DNA of 64,000 nucleotides, taken from NCBI RefSeq assembly GCF_019578655.1, contig NC_063265.1:4932501-4996500 (forward strand), written 5' to 3'. The position numbers were made by a program, and so were the translations under genes. Under the pieces are notes generated by a model, which had not been told where the DNA came from, did not search any database, and was given only the letters and a program-made list of their open reading frames with translations. Below, in pieces: positions 12,582 through 25,060 of this stretch (positions are counted from its first letter, which is position 1; each line of letters begins with the position of its first letter). This stretch comes from Ricinus communis. Taxonomy: Eukaryota; Streptophyta; Magnoliopsida; Malpighiales; Euphorbiaceae.

Positions 12582-13319
12582 ATGACCAAGATCGACGCCC
12601 TCCGTCGATACCTCCTCCCTTGCTTCTCTCCTCCTACCACCTCGACCACCCACCACCACACCGCCAAGAAACGCATCAGCACCTCTCTCCGCGACGATCT
12701 TCTTGGCCCAACAGTAAATCAAGAATGCCAAAATCAAGAAAACCAAGATTCCACCTCCTCCTCCTCCGCAGAATCAAGAATCACTGCCACAACCACTGCA
12801 TTAGCACCAGCACGCCCATCAAAAACAATGGTGGTCGGTACCATCTTCGGCAACCGTCGCGGCAACAAAGTTTGGTTCTGCATCCAATTCGATCGTTTCT
12901 CAACTAAATCTCTTTTCCTTCTTGAACTCAACATCCCAACCCCCCAGCTCGTTAAAGAAATGCAATGTGGGCTTGTCCGGATCGCTCTTGAATGTGCCAG
13001 ACCCGAATTCAATTCTTGCCCGCTCCGTTCAATTCCGGTTTGGACTATGTACTGTAATGGGAAAAGAACTGGGTTTTCTCTAAAAAGAAAAGCAACTGAT
13101 CAGAACCGACTGATGTTAAAGACCATGCAATCAATGACTGTTGGGGCGGGTGTTATTCCAGCCGGATTCGGGTCGTTGGGTAATACGGAAGAGATCATGT
13201 ATATGAGAGCTAATTATGAGCACGTGGTTGGTAATGCTAATACGGAGTCGTTTCATTTGATTAATTTGGATGAGTGCGTTGGTCAAGAACTGAGTGTTTT
13301 CTTGATGAGGACCGGGTAA
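12582..13319 (+). CDS. MIZU-KUSSEI 1-like protein (DUF617 family)
   Basis: A single open frame of 245 codons with a good start context (accATGac). The first 80 residues are low-complexity, rich in Pro, Thr, Ser and His. The conserved DUF617 domain runs from about residue 83 (MVVGTIFGNRRGNKVWFC) to the C-terminus and includes LLELNIP, LVKEM, GLVRIALEC, VWTMYCNGK, MTVGAGVIP and a terminal FLMRTG. Length and lack of introns fit the family. Known of the family: Arabidopsis MIZ1 is an ER-associated protein needed for root hydrotropism and linked to calcium and auxin signalling; most paralogues are uncharacterised, so the exact role here is open. No damage is visible. The neighbouring copia insertion ends about 1.1 kb upstream and leaves the likely core promoter intact. 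Confidence 0.92.
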   Translation: MTKIDALRRYLLPCFSPPTTSTTHHHTAKKRISTSLRDDLLGPTVNQECQNQENQDSTSSSSAESRITATTTALAPARPSKTMVVGTIFGNRRGNKVWFCIQFDRFSTKSLFLLELNIPTPQLVKEMQCGLVRIALECARPEFNSCPLRSIPVWTMYCNGKRTGFSLKRKATDQNRLMLKTMQSMTVGAGVIPAGFGSLGNTEEIMYMRANYEHVVGNANTESFHLINLDECVGQELSVFLMRTG

Positions 13320-14583
13320 ATCTGAAGTTAACTTAATTTCTTTCTTTTTTTCCTTTACTGTAAAAGAAAATTAGGGTTATTCTGTTGTGATTTTAGTGGG
13401 GATTTGAAAACTTAAGTGTTTTCGTTCATTCTTGGGAAATGAATTCTTTATCAAGAATTTTTGTGAATTGGGGTGATCTTGATAAAGGTACTGCTCCATT
13501 TAATTTTGTTCCAGGGAGTTCTATTATAGGCATGGATTAAGGAGGAATTTAAGTTCAAGACTAGCTAGGCTAGTTAGTTTCTGTGTAAATTTTGAAAAAT
13601 GAAAAAAAGAAAACAAGTCATAAAAACTGTTTCATGGTTCAATGGCAGTGGAAGTTCCACTGTAATTTCTGTATCTGCACAATCTTAATGAATTCCAGAT
13701 GCTTATTTTGACCAATATTTGATATTTTCTTGTGTGTTCTATGATGCTGAAGCTCTCTATAAATTTTAAATTATTGCATTTACAATGCTTTGATTGTCTC
13801 AAGATTCGTCTGCTAATATTTAATCATAGTCTTGAATGCATCTGATTCTAGAATTGGCTCCTTTTCCTTTTGGGTGGTGCCCAACCTTATAAAAGCTAGA
13901 AATAATTTTGCCACCTAAGGGAAAACAGGGCATATGTTCCTCTCATTGTCCAGGATCAATTGGAAATGGACAGCAACAAATAGGCTTCTGTTACCACAGT
14001 CGGATTTCGAACAATTATAGGTGCTTTAGTGCAGGCATGTAGTCCCTCTTGTGGCTAGATGAATGGTGAGAGCTTAAGAACAAAGATTATCCACAACACA
14101 TAAAGCTTCAATATTTAATGGCTTTAAATATTTTGGAATTTCAGGCTCACCTTTCCTCCAAACCCCATTTGGTTCCATCAATTGTCTGATGTAATATCGA
14201 CCACATAAATTGGCCAAATATATGAATATATATATAATGTTTACAACAAACAAGCATTTGTGGTTGCCTCTCCTTTGTTTTGACATGTTCAATTTGGCTG
14301 TTGCAATACCGACAATGTAGAACTCATGATAATCATTACAAAACAATTCATTTAATGAGTTATTCCACGTATCATTACTCTGCTAAAACAAAATGTTAAC
14401 AAAGATATTTCTGCGACAACTGTTATTTTGGTATTTGAAAATAAAGAAAATTATGTATTCTGTTGTTTCAAATTGTTTGTTGACCTATATATGAAAAAAA
14501 ATATCAAGGAGGTCTGTTTGTCAGGGCCACCAGATATTCTGCTATTTCAAAATAATAAGAAACTTCAACTTCAGTAGTATATA
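13320..14583. other. 3' UTR and intergenic region before the dynein light chain gene
   Basis: Contains the presumed 3' UTR of the MIZ1-like gene (about the first 350 bp) and then AT-rich DNA without a recognisable gene. An in-frame TAG (14575-14577) two codons before the ATG at 14584 supports that start unless an upstream exon exists. Confidence 0.5.
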
Positions 14584-16389
14584 ATGAGGCAATTTAAAGC
14601 CTTTAGTAATAAGCATGAAGCTGTGGCACAAGTAAAATTGCTCAAGATGCTAGAGGGAAAAGCTATAGTGCAAGAGACAGACATGCCAGAGGTGATGCAG
14701 AGCCAAGTGATGGAACTAGCTTACCAAGCTCTTGATTTGCATGAGGTTTCTGATTGCCAATCCATTGCTCGATACATCAAACAGGTCTTTTATTTCTTAA
14801 CCCTTTTTAAATGCAGTGATGCATGTTACAATTTGACTGTAATTTGTAAATGTTAAGTGAGAGCAAACCCCACTGCAAAGTACAATCAATCATATATGCT
14901 GCATAAAGGTGCTTTTAAGAAGCTTTTGGCCTTTTAACTCTTGTAATTGTGTGTCCATATATATATATATATAGTTGAAGTTATGGGCTTTCTATAGAAA
15001 GTTTAACAGTTGCAAAAATCTTACAGGTAATGTAAGTTTGTTTTATTCCCTGCCTGTTAAACAGTTTTTTCTACATAAGTTTAGAGGTTTACTGTAAGCT
15101 CTTTTTCGAGATACTTAAAACTCCACGTCCGCAGCTAAACCCAAAAAAGACCATTTACAAGGCCAAATTAGAGTTCCTATTAGACTCTTCGATAGTCATA
15201 TAGTAAGTCACAGAGAATGGTGGGTAAAAAGAAGGGTTATCAGTGAAGTCACAGATCATATGAAGAATTTGGTTTTCTCCCTTAATACCTTTTGAATGAG
15301 TTTTGTCTTGAGATATATGTCTTCCACCCAGTCAAACAGTTTGTTGCAGGAAAAACCTTTTTCCTTTTCCAAAACAATATGCCAGCATTAGATTGCAGAG
15401 GCTCTACTTGCAGCTACTAAGAATCATTTCTCCTTAAAGGGAAAATTCAACATCATCATGGTCTGATAGGAAACAGAAAAAAAAAAAAAAAATTAATATT
15501 AAATTAAACATAATCATATACAAAATTCACATTTTCCGTACAACTATTGGTTGTAGGTTTTAATAAATGACATTATTATAGGGGACCCAGAAGAGATCTA
15601 GTGCAAAAATCTTTCTTAAAATAGCATGTCTTGTCATTCTGTAGATTACTTTGAATCTTTTTCTTCAAAGAATAAACCTTGGAATAGGCTGCTAAATGAA
15701 GGAATAATGCTTATTTCATCTTATGAGTCTTGGATATGCCAACTTAGTGGGGCCTGAATCATAGAGAGCTTCACCTTTACAAGTCATACAGTGAACGATC
15801 ATATGACTGCATCACAGACAACTCATTGAACTCTGAATTGCCTCTCTGAACACTCCTGAGGCACACTGGCATGCGGCCACACTGAGCACTACAAGGAAAA
15901 CACCTGAGCATTGAACTGTGGGGATACTTGCCTACTCCAAGAGTAACATATATATATACACACACACACACACTATATACATCTGGAGTCAGCAAGTCTT
16001 ATCTAACCCAGTAGCACTGTCAAATTTTAAAATTAAACTGCTAAAAGGAATATGATTTTTCTGAACCCTATTAGCAAAGACATCAATGCTGGCCCTAGAG
16101 CATTTTTATCTAATTAATAAAGTGCTTTTACGGATGACAATTTCTCTAATCTACAAGCTGTGCGACTTCCAAACTTGCTGAACAGAAATTTGATGAAGCT
16201 CATGGAGCAGCATGGCATTGTGTGGTTGGAAAAGAGTTTGGTTCTTGCATTACCCATTTATGTGGAAGTTTCATTTTCTTCCGGGTGGAGATGTTAGAAT
16301 TTCTCATCTTCAAAGATGACACAGACTTTAGCGAAAGCAAGGAAGAAGCGATTGGGGTGGTGCAGAAACCCAAGAAATTCGACCAATAA
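14584..16389 (+). CDS. Dynein light chain, LC8/DYNLL type, two exons
   Basis: Exon 1 is 14584-14784 and exon 2 is 16186-16389, joined across a 1.4 kb GT-AG intron in phase 0, giving 134 aa. The second exon lies inside a region whose longer open frame is on the other strand, so it is easily missed. After an N-terminal extension the protein has the LC8 fold landmarks: DMPEVMQSQ, YQALDL, IARYIKQ|KFDEAHG, WHCVVGKEFGS, ITH and FLIFK. Known of the family: a small homodimeric hub protein that binds short linear motifs in many partners. Flowering plants lack dynein heavy chains, so a role as a dimerisation hub rather than in a motor is expected. The C-terminal tail after FLIFKDD is about 20 residues longer than a minimal LC8. 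The donor (CAG|gtcttt) is weak, but the join restores the conserved motif exactly. Confidence 0.87.
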
Positions 16390-19300
16390 ATTCGTTTTTC
16401 AAGCTTCTTGAATTTCACTTGTCTTAGTGTAAGAGTTTCAAGATGTTGAGAGAATTTTGAGCTAGTCAGGACAGAAATCATTTAAAGTACTGATTACTCT
16501 CAATTCAACTAATTCTTGGAAATCTTCCTCTTTTCTTCTTTTTTCTTTAAGAATACTCAGGTTAACCAATGACTAAAAATTTACTATTTTATATTTCTGA
16601 TTGCTAATATACTAGGATAATATCTTTATATTTTGTTTAGTTGAAATGAATTTCATAGAATTTTATGAAATTTTATTTGCAAACTTAAACCTTACGTGCT
16701 CAATAGAAATAGGAGTTATTTTTATTGTTTTGGTTAAAATCATAAAATTTATTGATTTTATTTACAAATCCAAAGTTTACATATTTTAATTGAGATGAAA
16801 GTTATTTAAAATTTTACATAATCAAATTTGTCAGAATTGGTTATAATTAAACTAAATTTTAACAAAATAAGTAAATCTTTTAAATAAAGTAAGTCAAATA
16901 ATATCGAAATATCTCTTTCAATTTTTTTATTTTTATTTTATTTTCTCTCAAATGAAATATATTTTTTAGTAGATTTTAACCAAACACAGGTTTCTATTTA
17001 CTTAAATCTATAGATTTATTATAACCAAACAAAATTATGGCAACACATGTAGGAATTTCAAATGAATTATTTATTTCAAGACAATTAAAATGCTCCTTTC
17101 AACTGCACCATTTTATTATATTTTCTTCTATTTTTCTCTTTTTTCTTTTCTAAAACTTTTGAATAACCTCTAATCTAAATATAACATGTGAACTTCATAG
17201 TATTTTTTTAATATACCAAACGTAGAAAATCATTTGCAAAGGAACTCTATTCAAAATTTAGTCGGAAATAAAATAATTTTTTTAATAGATTTGAGAAAAA
17301 CAACATCATAACTAAGGAATGGAGAATTTAGAATAAATAAGATGGACCTAGTTGGAGGCTTGTGAGACAGGTTGATCATCCAAGTAAAGGATTAGAGGAT
17401 GAGCAGGAAATCAGGTGAAGAATGAAAGGTGGTGGTGTTGTGAAGGGCTGGGGTGCCGCCTGAGTGAAGTAGAATTGGTTGCTGCATTGCATTGGCAGTG
17501 AGGAGGAGGTAATCTGCAACCCGAGGGCTAGATCATCCCAAACGGCAATCTAAACCTCAGGATGCAGATTACCCAGTCCCAACTCAAAAACAGGATAATA
17601 ATCTAACCCAAAACAAACAAATAATAAGCATAAGCTGAAAAAATATATATGAGTAGAAGGCTGATGCCTTATATTGTATGCATGAATTATCAGAAATTTA
17701 TAATGGTTCTTAAAGCTGAAACTAATATGATTTTTATTCCCAGTATAAAGTGATGATAATATGCTCTCACGCTGGATTCAAAAGATTGATTCTTGTTCTA
17801 CTCACACCAATCATAAGCAAGCAAGCCAACTTTGCTTTCCCAGGACAATGATATTTGATTGATTTTTGACTGCTTTTATATATATAAAATAAATAAATTC
17901 AACAAGACTAGACATCTCCATTGCTGGCTCATCATAATATATATCTCTCAATACCATTGTTAAACTACCTACTTGAGAAATATATACATACAGATTGAAA
18001 ATTTACTAGTAATATTCTTATAAAAAATCAAAACCAGATGATCAGTTTTTTTTTAATTTTCTAATTCTAATAAAATTAATTAGAGATTAATATATTTCAG
18101 TTCTAATATTATTATAATATATTACAGATATAGAAAATAAACTAAAATATCATACTAAATAAGGAACATCATATAAGATTTATTTATGAAAGATTTTATA
18201 GCATTATGAGCCATTCAATGTAAGGAATTCAATGGCTAAACCCTTCTAAAAAATCTCAGCTTAATCACTGGTTTGTATTAGAACTCTAAGAAGGCACAAT
18301 TTCTTTAAAATAAGAAAAGTTATTAGCGATAAATTTTTCATTTTTTCCTTATAAGTTCCAATTTAGTTTTCCAAAATCATTCTCTATTTTATAAACTCTA
18401 TTTAACATATATGCACCATTTGGTTAATTTTGATTTTGAGTTCCCTCTTGTAGGAGGAAGGGAACTTGTTTTGCTTTGGCTCTTTGCAAAGGTAGCCTTA
18501 ATAAAATCTCTATATATAATGATATTCTATATAAAAATAATTTTTATATAATAATAAAAAAATTTGGTCTTAATTTGAACCAATTGTTAATAGAAATACA
18601 CTCTATTTTGTAATAAGTTGTACGTTTATACATTAATTTATCAAATATTTTTATATTATGAGTTCTGTTATATTAATTTGCGAGTGTGACGAGAAGTATA
18701 TATATATATATATATATTTATCATCCTAGGCAAGTTTGCTTCTCAATATATTAATTTGAAGTTTATATTTAACAATCAAATAATTACTAGAAAGAGCGTG
18801 AAATGTGCATCATTACAGTTGTGAGGAAGATGTATTTAATCAAATATGCAAGAATAAAGTTAGGTCAGATATTTGATGTTTAAACCAAAAAGAAAAGGGA
18901 AAGACCCCAAAAAAAAAAAAATCTGCATCACAAACTTGTCTTCATGAATAGAGGAATAGATTTAGTATACTTGAAGCTTACGACTTTGATTGAATTCCAA
19001 GAATCTAACACTTTATGAACACATATTTCATTATAAATTTATGTGGGTAGAGTGTCATTCAAAGATTGTGAATTGAAGAGGAAAGAGTTGCCTCGTTTAC
19101 ATGTTGTATCTGATTTGATTTGTCTCTATCAGGCATTTATCAGAGGTAACATATATTCTATTCCCCTTAAAGCCACCCCATTGTCCCCAACCTTGTTCCA
19201 CTGCAGACTATTACATTCTAACTTACCAGGGCCTGCCTTTGTTACCAAGTTAATGTGCTCATTACATTATTAACATCAAATTCTACGTCCATGCAACTTT

Positions 19301-20119
19301 CAGTTTCCCTTAAAATCTTTAGGCCAAATGCATAGTTATATTTTTGAATTTTGATCATTTAAGAACTCGTTTTATCCTGATGTTTAATACTTTTTTACAT
19401 GTATTTTCATTTAATATATTAAATTAAATTGAAAGTTAAAAGATTTTTAGTTATTAAGAAAATAAAATTTAGATGTGTTCCTCTATTGCTCAAAAAAAGA
19501 AATAATAGAGGTCTTTCCTGTCTCCTGCAGTGTTAATTTCTCAGGGTATAAAACCCATAGTGACCCATCTACAGCCCTGCCACACTTTGTCATCACAACT
19601 TATTAGAGCAGCCACATGGTGAATTCTCTCTTGGGAGTGATTATGTTTGTGTGCGCATGGTAGCTAATTACAAATTAACAAGTACCGAACAAAGATATAA
19701 GCCAGTAATGTTAGCACTTTGTATTTCTACAAGTTACAAACAAATTGTAAGCAGAGCACAAGAGGATTTGTCCTTGAGAAAGTACAGCTTCATAGATGCA
19801 AGTAACAGAACACATTATGACAGCAAAACTATTATGACGACATGATCGTCAATGAATGCTAACTATGTGGATGTTAATACCTAAATATATAGAATCACAT
19901 TACTTAAATCACTCCCCTTGGTCACAATACATCTATACATCAAAAATTACGGTCTCATGGCAGCAACAGCAAAATTTACCACCATAGAGTACCAACCTCC
20001 TTCTATAGCAAAATTGATTCTTCTTGCTCTTTTCTCCATTTTCCTCTTCCTTTGATGCGCCCAGATAGATGATTCTCATGGGCAACATTGAAAAAGAATG
20101 TCAAACTGAGGTGCAGCTA
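16390..20119. other. AT-rich intergenic region between the dynein light chain and carrier genes
   Basis: No recognisable coding region in about 3.7 kb. Short open frames (for example 19043-19273 and 19651-19845) show no domain and are taken as chance. A TA microsatellite is at 18697-18717 and a hairpin at 17508-17573 is listed separately. The last 200-250 bp before 20120 probably hold the 3' UTR of the minus-strand carrier gene. Confidence 0.55.
17508..17573. repeat. Short imperfect hairpin
   Basis: Arms of 26 bases (GGTAATCTGCA... and its near reverse complement ...TGCAGATTACC) pair at 22 of 26 positions around a 14-base loop. The surrounding 200 bp are more GC-rich than the flanking DNA. 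It could be a tiny inverted-repeat transposon tip or relic, or a transcribed hairpin; nothing in the sequence decides. Confidence 0.75.
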
Positions 20120-23100
20120 CTAACTGGTTGGGACATGAGATAGAAGCATCTTTAGTGTCTCGTATGTCATAAAGACAATGCCAACACTAGGAACTACTTT
20201 GTAGTATTCTGGCAGAATCCCTCTATATAAGCCTCGCAAACCTTCTTGACGTATTATATGCCCAAATGTCCCAAACAAGCCGGTAGTGTACACACGTGCT
20301 CGCCCGCCTGCCCCTTCCAACTGCATTCTTCTCCTCACAAGATCCAAAGGAAAAGTTGCTGTATATCATAAGAGCAGTCAAGTCTCAGAGCATATGATTA
20401 TGATAATAAGAATTACTACATATATAAATGCTTCAATGGGCAGGAAATGGCACTAAGGGTATAGAATATAGTTTATATTGCACAAGAATGAAAGTTTTAC
20501 TATAATTAATTGACAATTTATGTGATTTCTATCAACAGCACGTGATTTAATTGGCCATGTCGGGGTCTGCTGAATTCTCCATATGCAAAGTAGTTGGTCA
20601 TATTAGCAAATCTTTCACTGAAAGGCAGTACGACAATAAATAATTCCCAATATATTCAAATTTCTTGGTAAAATAATTGTTACAAGATCAACTCTCTGTT
20701 GAATTCTCAAGTTTGACAGGCATTTTATTGCCAATGAAGAGCAGCCTAAGAGATATAACACATAAATCATGCTAAGAAAATTACAAGGAATTTATGTCAT
20801 CTTTGCACAGGTCATAAACAATTAACTCTAGTGCAGACCAGAGGAAACTATTACTCCAGCATTCCAAGAATCAAAAGAGTGTAAAGTTTGCACCAGCAGT
20901 TGTTTGAGTGGAAAATGTAGCAATCTATGAAATCACATCCAATTTAGAACTCAACAAGCAACACATAAACGATATATATGCTTCCAAGTAAATACGACAT
21001 GATACATTTATCTTAAATTAAAAATTTCCATACATATATTGCATACCTACTTCAAGGAAGTGACAGTCATACAGATTAGGGCATATAAATAGCCCCTTGA
21101 TATTTGGCAAAAGATACATCAGGATCTTCACTTTTTTCAAGGGTAAAGAGCAAAATGTATGAACATTCAGAAATTATGCCATTTAAACTCGAGGTCTAAA
21201 ATTAAAGGTATTTTGAAGAAGAATTATAGCAAGCTAAAAGCCATATAACTCGGGTAAGATCTTTGGACTGGATCAGGTCACTCACCTGTCGATGCTGCAA
21301 TGCCTGAAAGACTACCGCAAGCAAGACTAACCGCAATAGTAGAATCATTGGGCCTGCAGTTAATGTGATAAAATAAATTTATCCAACATAAGCCCACCAA
21401 GCAAGAAAGACTAAAAACAACACCGTATAATATTCTCAAATGGCTCATTCAAAGAGTTCATACCTTTTTGACCGCCAAAATGATCTGAGAGACTCATAAA
21501 CAGAAAAGCTTATTGCTATACTTGGACCCACACCCTGAAATACATAAGGGTTATAATTAAACTTAAACTAATAAGATCAAGCTAGAAAGGGGGAAAAACA
21601 AAGGAAAGAAAATAATAACAATAACGATATATAACAAATAATACCAGTAGTGTTGCTCCAAGTCCTTTATACAAGCCCAAAAATCCTTCTTCTCTACATA
21701 TGGTATTAAATGCATGCCAGATGCCTCTGTAGTATATGGTGTTCCTCTGCAAAGTTTGAAGCCGTGTAAGGACAAGATTTCAAAGAGGAACTGCATATTT
21801 ACTGAGCAGAAATAAACCAAACCCGCATAATAACAGTTGCTAAAAAATTCCCCAACCAAAAGCAGCTCTTTACTCACCCAAGTATGCTGGAGTTACCTGC
21901 GTTGCAAGGCGCGTCCTCACTAGATCCAGTGGATATGTCGCAGAGGCAGCTGTTATTCCTGCCAACCCACCAGCTACAAAGTGCACAGCAAGGTCAGAAG
22001 TTACATTACCCCTCTGTTTTTCCAGGCCAAAAACAGACTGTAAAAACTGCAAAAGATCAAAAGACAACATGAAATTTTCAGGGACAAAAGAATCACATAT
22101 TGCTCAGCTTCAATTTCACATAGGAGATATTAAAAGATGTATTATCTTACACTCTTGTAGCGTTCATATGCATAAAAGTTAACTGAAGAATAAGGAAGTC
22201 GGTGAACAATGGTAACCAGATTGCCTTTCCAAAATGCTCTAAATCCTTCTTCATTAATAACACGAGTAGCCTCATGCCATAAGCTAGCCTTCGCCAATGC
22301 TGTAACATCAGAATGCATACCTTGAACCTATAGTAGATTAAGACAGATATTAAAGTCAGCAGAACAAACAATTAGTAGCAAAGAGACAGAAGTAAGTAGA
22401 AAACTAATGCAGCCCAGTTTGGCATAACTGAAAAGGTTGCCTGCCTATTCAAGATTAAAGCTAATGTTAATTACTAGACATATATACATAAAGTACATTG
22501 CAGAATATAAATTAAAGCGACAACAAAAAATAAAAATAGGAAAAAATGGAAACTTTATAAGGACACCTCCAAACATTCAAGGCTGTTTATGCTATTTACC
22601 ATAAAGATTAGACATAGTAACCAGAATTTTAATGGGTTCAGCCAAAATTAAGTTTCTCTTCCACAATCCCAATCGGGCACATAAAATTCATTCACTTACA
22701 TTAAGAAAATGTTTAGAAATCAAGCTAATTCAAATTCCAAACCAGGCCAATTAAACGAAGTTGTTTTTTCTTTCAACATAAACCCAAAAATTTATATATA
22801 TATTAAATATATATAAAGATAGAAACTTTCTCATAAATCCCATAAAAAAATAAAGAGAAAAAAAAGAAGAAGAAAAAAAGATTACCTGAAAGAGAATAGT
22901 AAGGCGAGCAAGAGGAGCAGTGCAGGTTTTACTAAAAGCACCAGCAATACCACCAGCAAGCAATTGTTGCACTGTACCAATCTGGGCTTGCTGACTATTA
23001 AAAGATTGTCGCTTGTTATTGCTATTACTACAACTATGCTGTTGAAGAAATTTTCTAGCGCCTGCATCAACAACACTTCCATGAACGGCAGCTGAATTCA

Positions 23101-23146
23101 GAGCCCTTTGTCCTCCTTCAACAACCACACCAACCCTAGCATCCAT
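20120..23146 (-). CDS. Mitochondrial carrier family protein, seven exons
   Basis: Exons in coding order: 23146-22886, 22327-22151, 22046-21897, 21746-21645, 21534-21464, 21353-21286 and 20358-20120. All introns are GT-AG and the CDS is 1068 nt (355 aa). The first 60 or so residues are a poorly conserved N-terminal extension; the rest is the threefold-repeat carrier fold of the inner mitochondrial membrane. The second and third repeats carry the canonical PLDLVR signature (about residues 185 and 280). The first carries TAPLARLT, which lacks the usual acidic and basic positions; I recall this as a feature of this plant subfamily. Other landmarks are QLLAGGIAGAFSK, GFRAFWKGN, LPYSSVNFYAYE and GFLGLYKG. 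The substrate is not determinable from sequence; relatives include nucleotide- or coenzyme A-type carriers. It is the convergent neighbour of the dynein gene. Confidence 0.93.
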
Positions 23147-25060
23147 TTCTCCTTCTCTCTCTAGACTTGATAAATTTATCTCCCTAGAGCTTTATTGAAT
23201 TGGGTAAAGAATCAAAATAGTAACCATGGAATTTTGCGGAAGAAAAGAAACCCTAGAAGAAGAGGTAAAAACTCAACCCTAATTTTAATGTGCTGTGGAT
23301 TCTTATAGTGTTGGGGTTTATTAAAATTTAGTACTTTTATCCGCTCAAAAGAAAAATCCTTATACAGTTAGGTCTCTGAAAAGGTAAATAAATTGATATT
23401 TCTTTTTTTCTATTATTGTTTAATTTGAGAAGTGGACACACACTTTCCATGTGGAATAATAACTCTGTCTCTGCGTGGTTTGGACGAAAGGCGGAAAGAG
23501 TACCCCAAACAAAAGAAAAAAATGAATTATCTAATTTTTGAAATATTCTTTTCGTGCCTTTTGATATAAAAACATATATAGAGCTTTATTATTTTTTAAT
23601 TTATTAAATTCATTTAATTATTTACGGAAATATGATAAAATTTTATTAATTTTTAAATAATTTAATATTATTAATTTAATTTAATTTAATAATATATATT
23701 ATTTATCATTAATGAATGATTTAGTATAAAATTTAGTTTTAAAAATTTAATTTTATTAAAGTTTTAAAAATTAATAGTGTTTTTAATTTTTAAAAATAAT
23801 ATTATTCGTAATTAAATTAAAAATATTTTTTTAAGTAGAAATTAACTATATTATGGATTTTTCAGACATATAACTATGTAACAATATTATGAAAACGGTA
23901 CATATTATATTAATACTAAATTATAAATTAACTAATGTTATAAATTTAGTGAGAAAGAGGGTATGATTCGAGAAAAGTTCCTGATTAAGAGTTTTGTACC
24001 ACTCCTTGGTCCAATCGTCCAAGTAAAACATAAGAACTTGGAATTTTTGATTTCTAATTGACTTTGGTCCAACCGTCCAACTATAACATAAATAATACGA
24101 ATATGATATATAACTTTCAATATATCCTCTTGAAAACAACCAATTGTGTGGCTCTTGCTTAATGGAAAAATTACATAATAATACTAATATAATCTAATAC
24201 TTTCAATTTTGCTCTCATCAATTTTGATTTGTTCCTCAACCTATGGGTACGAATTCTGTGAGATTCCTTTCATCTTTCAAGAAAAGAAAATGAAAAGGTC
24301 TAAGCAGCCTTTGAGTTGAATTACAACCCACAACTCAAATTTTCTATTTCTAATAAGGTAACGTTTGATATTGAAAAAGGAAATGATGTTTTTTTGACTG
24401 TTGAACAATATTAAATATTAGAATTTTTAAATAATGAATCTAAATAATTTATTTATTACTATTATTTTAATTTTTTATTGGCTGTAATTACTTTTATGAT
24501 ATTAATTTTTATGATTTAACTATTAAATGTATATTTAGATAATTACTTTAAAATTATAGAAAAGACTTAGAGACATATAATGAAATTAACTTTTCTCCTA
24601 CATATATAAAAACAAAAGATATTAATAAAAAAATATGTTAGAAACATAAAAGCTTTCTTAAATTTGCTGGTAATAATTTAAAAATGTATTAAGATTATAA
24701 AAATTACTCAATTAAATATTTTAAGTAGAAATCATAAATTAATTATTTTGACTTTATCATTTTAAGTAAATTTTGAATAAATTGAAACTTTTTAAATTAG
24801 AATCTCATGGTACATTATCCAACCATCTTAAATATAATAAAGGAAATTACACATTGTATCTTTTTTATACCATTTATTTTTATAGGTATGTTTTTGAAAG
24901 TTTATATTTTTACTAAACTTTTATTCTCCTTTTTACACTTTTGTATTTTAAATCTTTATTTTTTTTCTTTTTGAAATGATTTTTATCAATTCATTGCGAT
25001 GTTTATGAAATTTATACTATATTCATCGCCATCTTTTCTTACTTTGATCTCCATTTTTCG
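23147..25060. other. Carrier promoter and AT-rich intergenic region
   Basis: The first 300 bp upstream of 23146 should hold the 5' UTR and promoter of the carrier gene. The rest is very AT-rich with no gene recognised. A 17-base motif (ttggtccaa.cgtccaa) occurs twice about 60 bp apart near 24003 and 24065. From about 25005 the sequence matches 28070-28130 (see the split tandem duplication). Confidence 0.55.

Noticed and set aside
12561..13012. Minus-strand open frames over the MIZ1-like gene
   Set aside because: They are shadows of the plus-strand DUF617 coding sequence.
16200..16481. Minus-strand 93-codon open frame
   Set aside because: It is antisense to exon 2 of the dynein light chain gene, whose conserved residues clearly read on the plus strand.
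19043..19273. Possible 76-codon gene
   Set aside because: No recognisable domain or splice context, and it lies in AT-rich intergenic DNA; the length is within chance expectation.
23921..24139. Minus-strand open frames of 60-72 codons
   Set aside because: They contain a duplicated 17-base motif and AT-driven codons only; no similarity to known proteins was recognised.
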